Below the pieces are notes generated by a model. That model worked only from the letters and a program-made list of their open reading frames with translations. It did no database searches and had not been told where the DNA came from. The position numbers were made by a program, and so were the translations under genes. This document shows positions 32,382 through 35,996 of a DNA stretch of 35,996 nucleotides, piece after piece. Source of the stretch: JAAFKA01 sp043748455 (GTDB taxonomy: Bacteria; Bacteroidota; Bacteroidia; Cytophagales; Thermoflexibacteraceae); NCBI GenBank assembly GCA_043748455.1, contig JAYTNF010000211.1, positions 1-35,996 of the forward strand, given 5' to 3'. The first letter of the stretch is position 1; every line of letters begins with the position of its first letter.

Positions 32382-35300
32382 ATGAAAAAGTCATCTTACT
32401 TTTTTTTAGTATTTTTGTGCATTATTGCCACTTCATTGCAAGCACAAGTTTATAATCCACTTTTTGAAACCTGCGAAAGATATTATTATGAAGGAGATTA
32501 CAAAAGGGCTTTGGAGGACTGTAATGATATTGTAGCAAAGCTCAAAAAACAGTCCAAAGGTTTTGCGGTGGCAGGTGCTGAAATTTATCAAGCAAAATAT
32601 TTAGAAGCTACATCAGATTTTGTGGCTTTTGAGGAGGTAGTTGGTGATGCTATTAAAAATAATAAAGTGAGTGGAGATAAATCTGCAATTTACGGCACTG
32701 CATTATTAGATGCAGCTTATTTATATTTGTCTTATTCAAATACACAAAAAGCGGAAGAACTTTATTTGAAAGCCTGTGAAGCATTGGCTATTAAAATTGA
32801 TGACAATGGCAAAATTACACAAGCACCTGATGATGTCTATATTCGCACACAAGCATTATATATACAAGCAAAAATCTATTTTAATAGAGGTTATATAGAT
32901 AAATTTGAGAAATTAGTGCCTGAATTATTGGTTTATCGCAACCGCAGAATTACAGACACAGACTATTCTTATGACGAAAATAATCAAAAAGTTTCAACTA
33001 AAATTAGTGCCGAAGCAAAAGGTAGGCGTTGGGAAGAATATGCGGAAATATTGACTTTGCGTGCCGAAGGTCAAATGATAAAAGGAGATTATAAAAAAGC
33101 ACAGGAACATCTGAATAAGGCAAATTCATGGATTTTGAGTAGCATCAACAAAAGAACTGTTGCCTATATTTATAATCAACATGTTCAGAATAAATTGATG
33201 ATTGCACGTGGCGATGACCTTGCAAAAACGCAGAAATCTATTAAGAAAAACTTTGAATTTATAGATAAAAAATCTTTGGCAATTAGCAAAATTTATATTG
33301 ATGTTTATGAATTGGCACTTGACTATAATGTAAACCAAAAAAATATTCTTGAAAGTAAGTTTCAGTTATGGGATATGAAAGCCAATGCAGTGAAATATTA
33401 TGGAAAATTATTGCTTACCAAACTTAAATTTGAAGATAAACAGTCATTAGCAGGTGCAAAAGCGGAGGCAAAAGATGCTAAGAGTATTGAAGTGCAGCAA
33501 CGTAAACTTGGTTCGGCAATGAGTAAACTCAAATATCTTTATGCAAATACGGTACAAGTTCCTACAAATCATACACTTAGATTAGCTATTTTGCAACAAA
33601 TGTATGAGGTAAGTTTGGCACAAGATGATTACAAAACAGCCTTAGAATTGGCAAATGAATTGGTGAAAACGCAAGAAAAAGTTAATGGTAAAAATTCCTT
33701 TTCTTATTATCAATCTCAATTACAATTAGCAGCTTATTATACTTCTTATACTGCAAATTTTAAGAAAGCTGATACCTTAATTCAAGAAAATTATTACAAG
33801 GGAATTGCCAAATTAATTGTGCCACAAAATAAAATTTATGTTGATTATCTAAACCAATTAGCAACTTTTTATACCATCACAGACCGTTATGATTCTGCAA
33901 AAATACAAATTGAAAAAGCTGTTGCTATTTCAAAACAAGAACATGGCGAAAAAAATGTGCGTTATGCAACAGAATTAAATAAGCTTGCCAAGTTCCAAAT
34001 CACCCAAGGAAATTATAACGAGGCTTATAAAAATATTGTAACCATGCTTGGTATTTTTGAAAGTAATGATGACAAAACGTTTGAGAAAAAATATGCAGAA
34101 GCCTTAGAAACTGCCGCAAATTATTACGCTACATTAGGTTTATACAGTTCGGCACAAGAATCTTTAAACAAAGCATTGAGGTTGCAAAGTCGTACAAATG
34201 CCTCAATTGCAAACTCAGAAGTGATTGATGAATTAGCCTTTTTGTATATAAAAATGGGTAAATATGATATTGCAGAGAAAATACTATTGGAAGCAACCAG
34301 ATTAAGATTGGAAAGATATGGCGACAAATCTCGGTTTTTAATTAATCCTTACAACCAACTTGCACGTTTATTTTTAATTGAAGGCGAATATAGCAAAGCG
34401 GAAGAATTTGCAGAAAAAGCATTAAAATTATCAAATGAATTGTTTGGAGAAAAATCTTTGCAAAATACAGAAAGTAGTATTATATTAGCTGAATATAACG
34501 CAGCTATTGGAGATTTTGACAAAGCAAAATCTGAAATTTTACAAGCTATTGCCAAACAAGAAGCAATTTTGGGCAAACAACACGTAAAACTTGCCTCTTC
34601 ACTTACACAGCTTGGCATGGCAAAATTCTTAAATAAAGAGCCATTTAGTGAGGTTGAAAAAATATTTATTGAAGCTCAACAATTAATTGCCACAAATATT
34701 GGTAAAGATAATCCTATTTATGCAGAGTCATTAAAAAACTTAGCCTTAGTGCATACAGAAAGCCAAAAATATAGTGAAGCTATGACCGAATTGCAAGATG
34801 CACAAGTTATTTGGCAGAAAATTTATAAAAGCACAAAAAACTTGCAAAGTGCTGAAATTCAGACACTTATCGGTGATATTCAAACTCGTCAAAATCAGTT
34901 CTCACAGGCTGCTGTGCAATACAATACAGCTTTGAAAACTGTTGCCGCAAAATTTAGCAAAGAACACCCAAAATATACTAATATTTTGACAAGACTTGCC
35001 CGCATGTATTATATAGCAGGAGATTTGAACAAATCTGAAAAATATATTGAGCAAGCCTTAACACAATATAAATTGTATATTACTGAGTTTTTTACTGCTT
35101 TGAGTGATAGAGAAAAAACAAAATATTGGGGACAAATTCGTAATGATTTTGAGTTTTATACCAACTTAATTCTCAAAAAATCACGTACACAACCTGCATT
35201 ATTGGGCAAATTATATGATAATACTTTATTGACAAAAACTTTGCTTATTGGTGCTTCTATCAAAGTTCGTAATACAATTTTGGCAAGTCCAGACTCCTCA

Positions 35301-35996
35301 TTACGAAACAATTATGCAACTTGGGAAAGAAAAAAAGCTGAACTTACGGAGGCTTTGGCTTTGAGTGAAGAACAGCAAAAAGAGGAAAAAAAAGAGCCTA
35401 AAAAATTAGAAAAAGAGATTGAGGTTTTGGAAAAAGCCTTGTTAAAAAACGAAATTTTTAAGCAACAAAAAGATGTGCCTTCATCTTGGCTTGATGTCAA
35501 AAAAGTATTGCAATCAAATGAAGTAGCTATTGAAATGATGCGTTTTCGTTATTTTAGTCGTGATTTTACTGATTCTATTTGTTATGTTGGTTTAGCTATT
35601 TTGCCAAATCAAAACAATCCTCAAGCTATTTATATGACAGAAGGAAGTTTATTGGAACAAAAATATTCTAAATTTTATCGTAACAATATAAAATTTGCCT
35701 TAAAAGATACAGAATCTTATACCCGTTTTTGGAAGCCAATAGATGTTACGGTTGGGTTGGGCAAGAAAATTTATTTTTCGGCGGAAGGTGCATACACACA
35801 GATAAATCCTGAAACCTTGTTAATAAATGATAGCACCTATTTAATTGACCAACAAGAAATAGTTTTGCTAAACACAACAAAAGATTTACTTGTAGCAAAT
35901 AGTAATGGAATAGTGAATAATGGTAAAATTTTGATTATTGCAAATCCTGCTTTCTACTCAGATTTACCAAAAGAGGACATGCAGATGATATTTATG
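32382..35996 (+). CDS. Exported TPR-CHAT domain protein (3' end outside window)
   Basis: The frame runs open from ATG 32382 to the window edge: 1205 codons. A signal peptide (MKKSSYFFLVFLCIIATSLQ, cut near AQ) precedes a long tetratricopeptide region of about 860 residues (units such as RYYYEGDYKRALEDCNDI, LGLYSSAQESLNKALRLQ, DLNKSEKYIEQALTQYKLY). A charged coiled stretch (about 985-1025) leads into a CHAT domain from about 1035: SSWLDVKKVLQSNEVAIEMM, then FWKPIDVTVGLGKKIYFSAE and NNGKILIIANPAFYSD. CHAT is a caspase-like protease fold; its catalytic His and Cys lie downstream of the window, so activity cannot be judged. Such proteins are common in multicellular and gliding bacteria. Confidence 0.85.
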   Translation, partial: MKKSSYFFLVFLCIIATSLQAQVYNPLFETCERYYYEGDYKRALEDCNDIVAKLKKQSKGFAVAGAEIYQAKYLEATSDFVAFEEVVGDAIKNNKVSGDKSAIYGTALLDAAYLYLSYSNTQKAEELYLKACEALAIKIDDNGKITQAPDDVYIRTQALYIQAKIYFNRGYIDKFEKLVPELLVYRNRRITDTDYSYDENNQKVSTKISAEAKGRRWEEYAEILTLRAEGQMIKGDYKKAQEHLNKANSWILSSINKRTVAYIYNQHVQNKLMIARGDDLAKTQKSIKKNFEFIDKKSLAISKIYIDVYELALDYNVNQKNILESKFQLWDMKANAVKYYGKLLLTKLKFEDKQSLAGAKAEAKDAKSIEVQQRKLGSAMSKLKYLYANTVQVPTNHTLRLAILQQMYEVSLAQDDYKTALELANELVKTQEKVNGKNSFSYYQSQLQLAAYYTSYTANFKKADTLIQENYYKGIAKLIVPQNKIYVDYLNQLATFYTITDRYDSAKIQIEKAVAISKQEHGEKNVRYATELNKLAKFQITQGNYNEAYKNIVTMLGIFESNDDKTFEKKYAEALETAANYYATLGLYSSAQESLNKALRLQSRTNASIANSEVIDELAFLYIKMGKYDIAEKILLEATRLRLERYGDKSRFLINPYNQLARLFLIEGEYSKAEEFAEKALKLSNELFGEKSLQNTESSIILAEYNAAIGDFDKAKSEILQAIAKQEAILGKQHVKLASSLTQLGMAKFLNKEPFSEVEKIFIEAQQLIATNIGKDNPIYAESLKNLALVHTESQKYSEAMTELQDAQVIWQKIYKSTKNLQSAEIQTLIGDIQTRQNQFSQAAVQYNTALKTVAAKFSKEHPKYTNILTRLARMYYIAGDLNKSEKYIEQALTQYKLYITEFFTALSDREKTKYWGQIRNDFEFYTNLILKKSRTQPALLGKLYDNTLLTKTLLIGASIKVRNTILASPDSSLRNNYATWERKKAELTEALALSEEQQKEEKKEPKKLEKEIEVLEKALLKNEIFKQQKDVPSSWLDVKKVLQSNEVAIEMMRFRYFSRDFTDSICYVGLAILPNQNNPQAIYMTEGSLLEQKYSKFYRNNIKFALKDTESYTRFWKPIDVTVGLGKKIYFSAEGAYTQINPETLLINDSTYLIDQQEIVLLNTTKDLLVANSNGIVNNGKILIIANPAFYSDLPKEDMQMIFM

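Overview
The window reads as a chromosomal segment of an AT-rich (roughly one third G+C by eye) member of the Bacteroidota, most likely a Cytophagales-type gliding or aquatic bacterium. The evidence is: promoters of the form TTTG-N18/19-TAnnTTTG, with excellent examples upstream of the tRNA and of rpmB; the Bacteroidota-specific small protein DUF4295 behind rpmB-rpmG; an AtpB with a signal-peptide-like, His-rich N-terminal extension; a double seven-bladed 'two-component regulator propeller' fused to a SpoIIE phosphatase; and many signal peptides ending in A-Q.

Layout. 1-2000: the 3' end of an ECF sigma factor gene, an overlapping membrane anti-sigma-like gene and a secreted outer-membrane barrel protein. 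2100-4330: a YfiR-family (DUF4154) periplasmic protein, then truA and rpsO with a strong terminator. 4340-8640: an unrecognised protein with a possible PD-(D/E)XK nuclease core, a scramblase/LURP-one-like protein, a large exported TPR protein and an outer-membrane protein. 8820-13920: dnaG, divergent from a stand-alone MmeI-like (type IIL/IIG) restriction-modification enzyme. 13970-19560: a membrane VWA protein, an orphan HBM sensor without an output domain, a cyclophilin, a SAM-methyltransferase-like protein and an Rpn/PDDEXK-family nuclease. 19670-23310: an ATP synthase operon, atpB-atpE-[truncated nuclease-like ORF]-tspO-atpF-atpH, closed by a 25-bp-stem terminator with no atpA or atpG following. 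23400-24950: a TetR-like regulator and the convergent rpmB-rpmG-DUF4295 operon. 25090-29960: the propeller-SpoIIE sensor and a GT4 glycosyltransferase. 30170-32150: tRNA-Thr(TGT), a repeat-rich gap, phoH and a YvlD-type membrane protein. 32382-end: an exported TPR-CHAT protein cut by the window edge.

Most of the content is housekeeping. The unusual material is (i) two genes inserted in the atp operon, one of which looks like the 3' half of a nuclease-like gene; (ii) two families of dispersed inverted repeats, one built on GTCATTCTGAGC...AGAATGAC and one on CACAGACTAAAGTCTATG, with a copy of the second lying in frame inside a secreted protein gene; (iii) a single-gene restriction system with an intact D-X9-EXK motif; (iv) an orphan HBM sensor and a small candidate PD-(D/E)XK protein. 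I did not find a CRISPR array, an intact transposase, a prophage or a clear multi-gene defence island. Family assignments come from reading motifs, without database searches.
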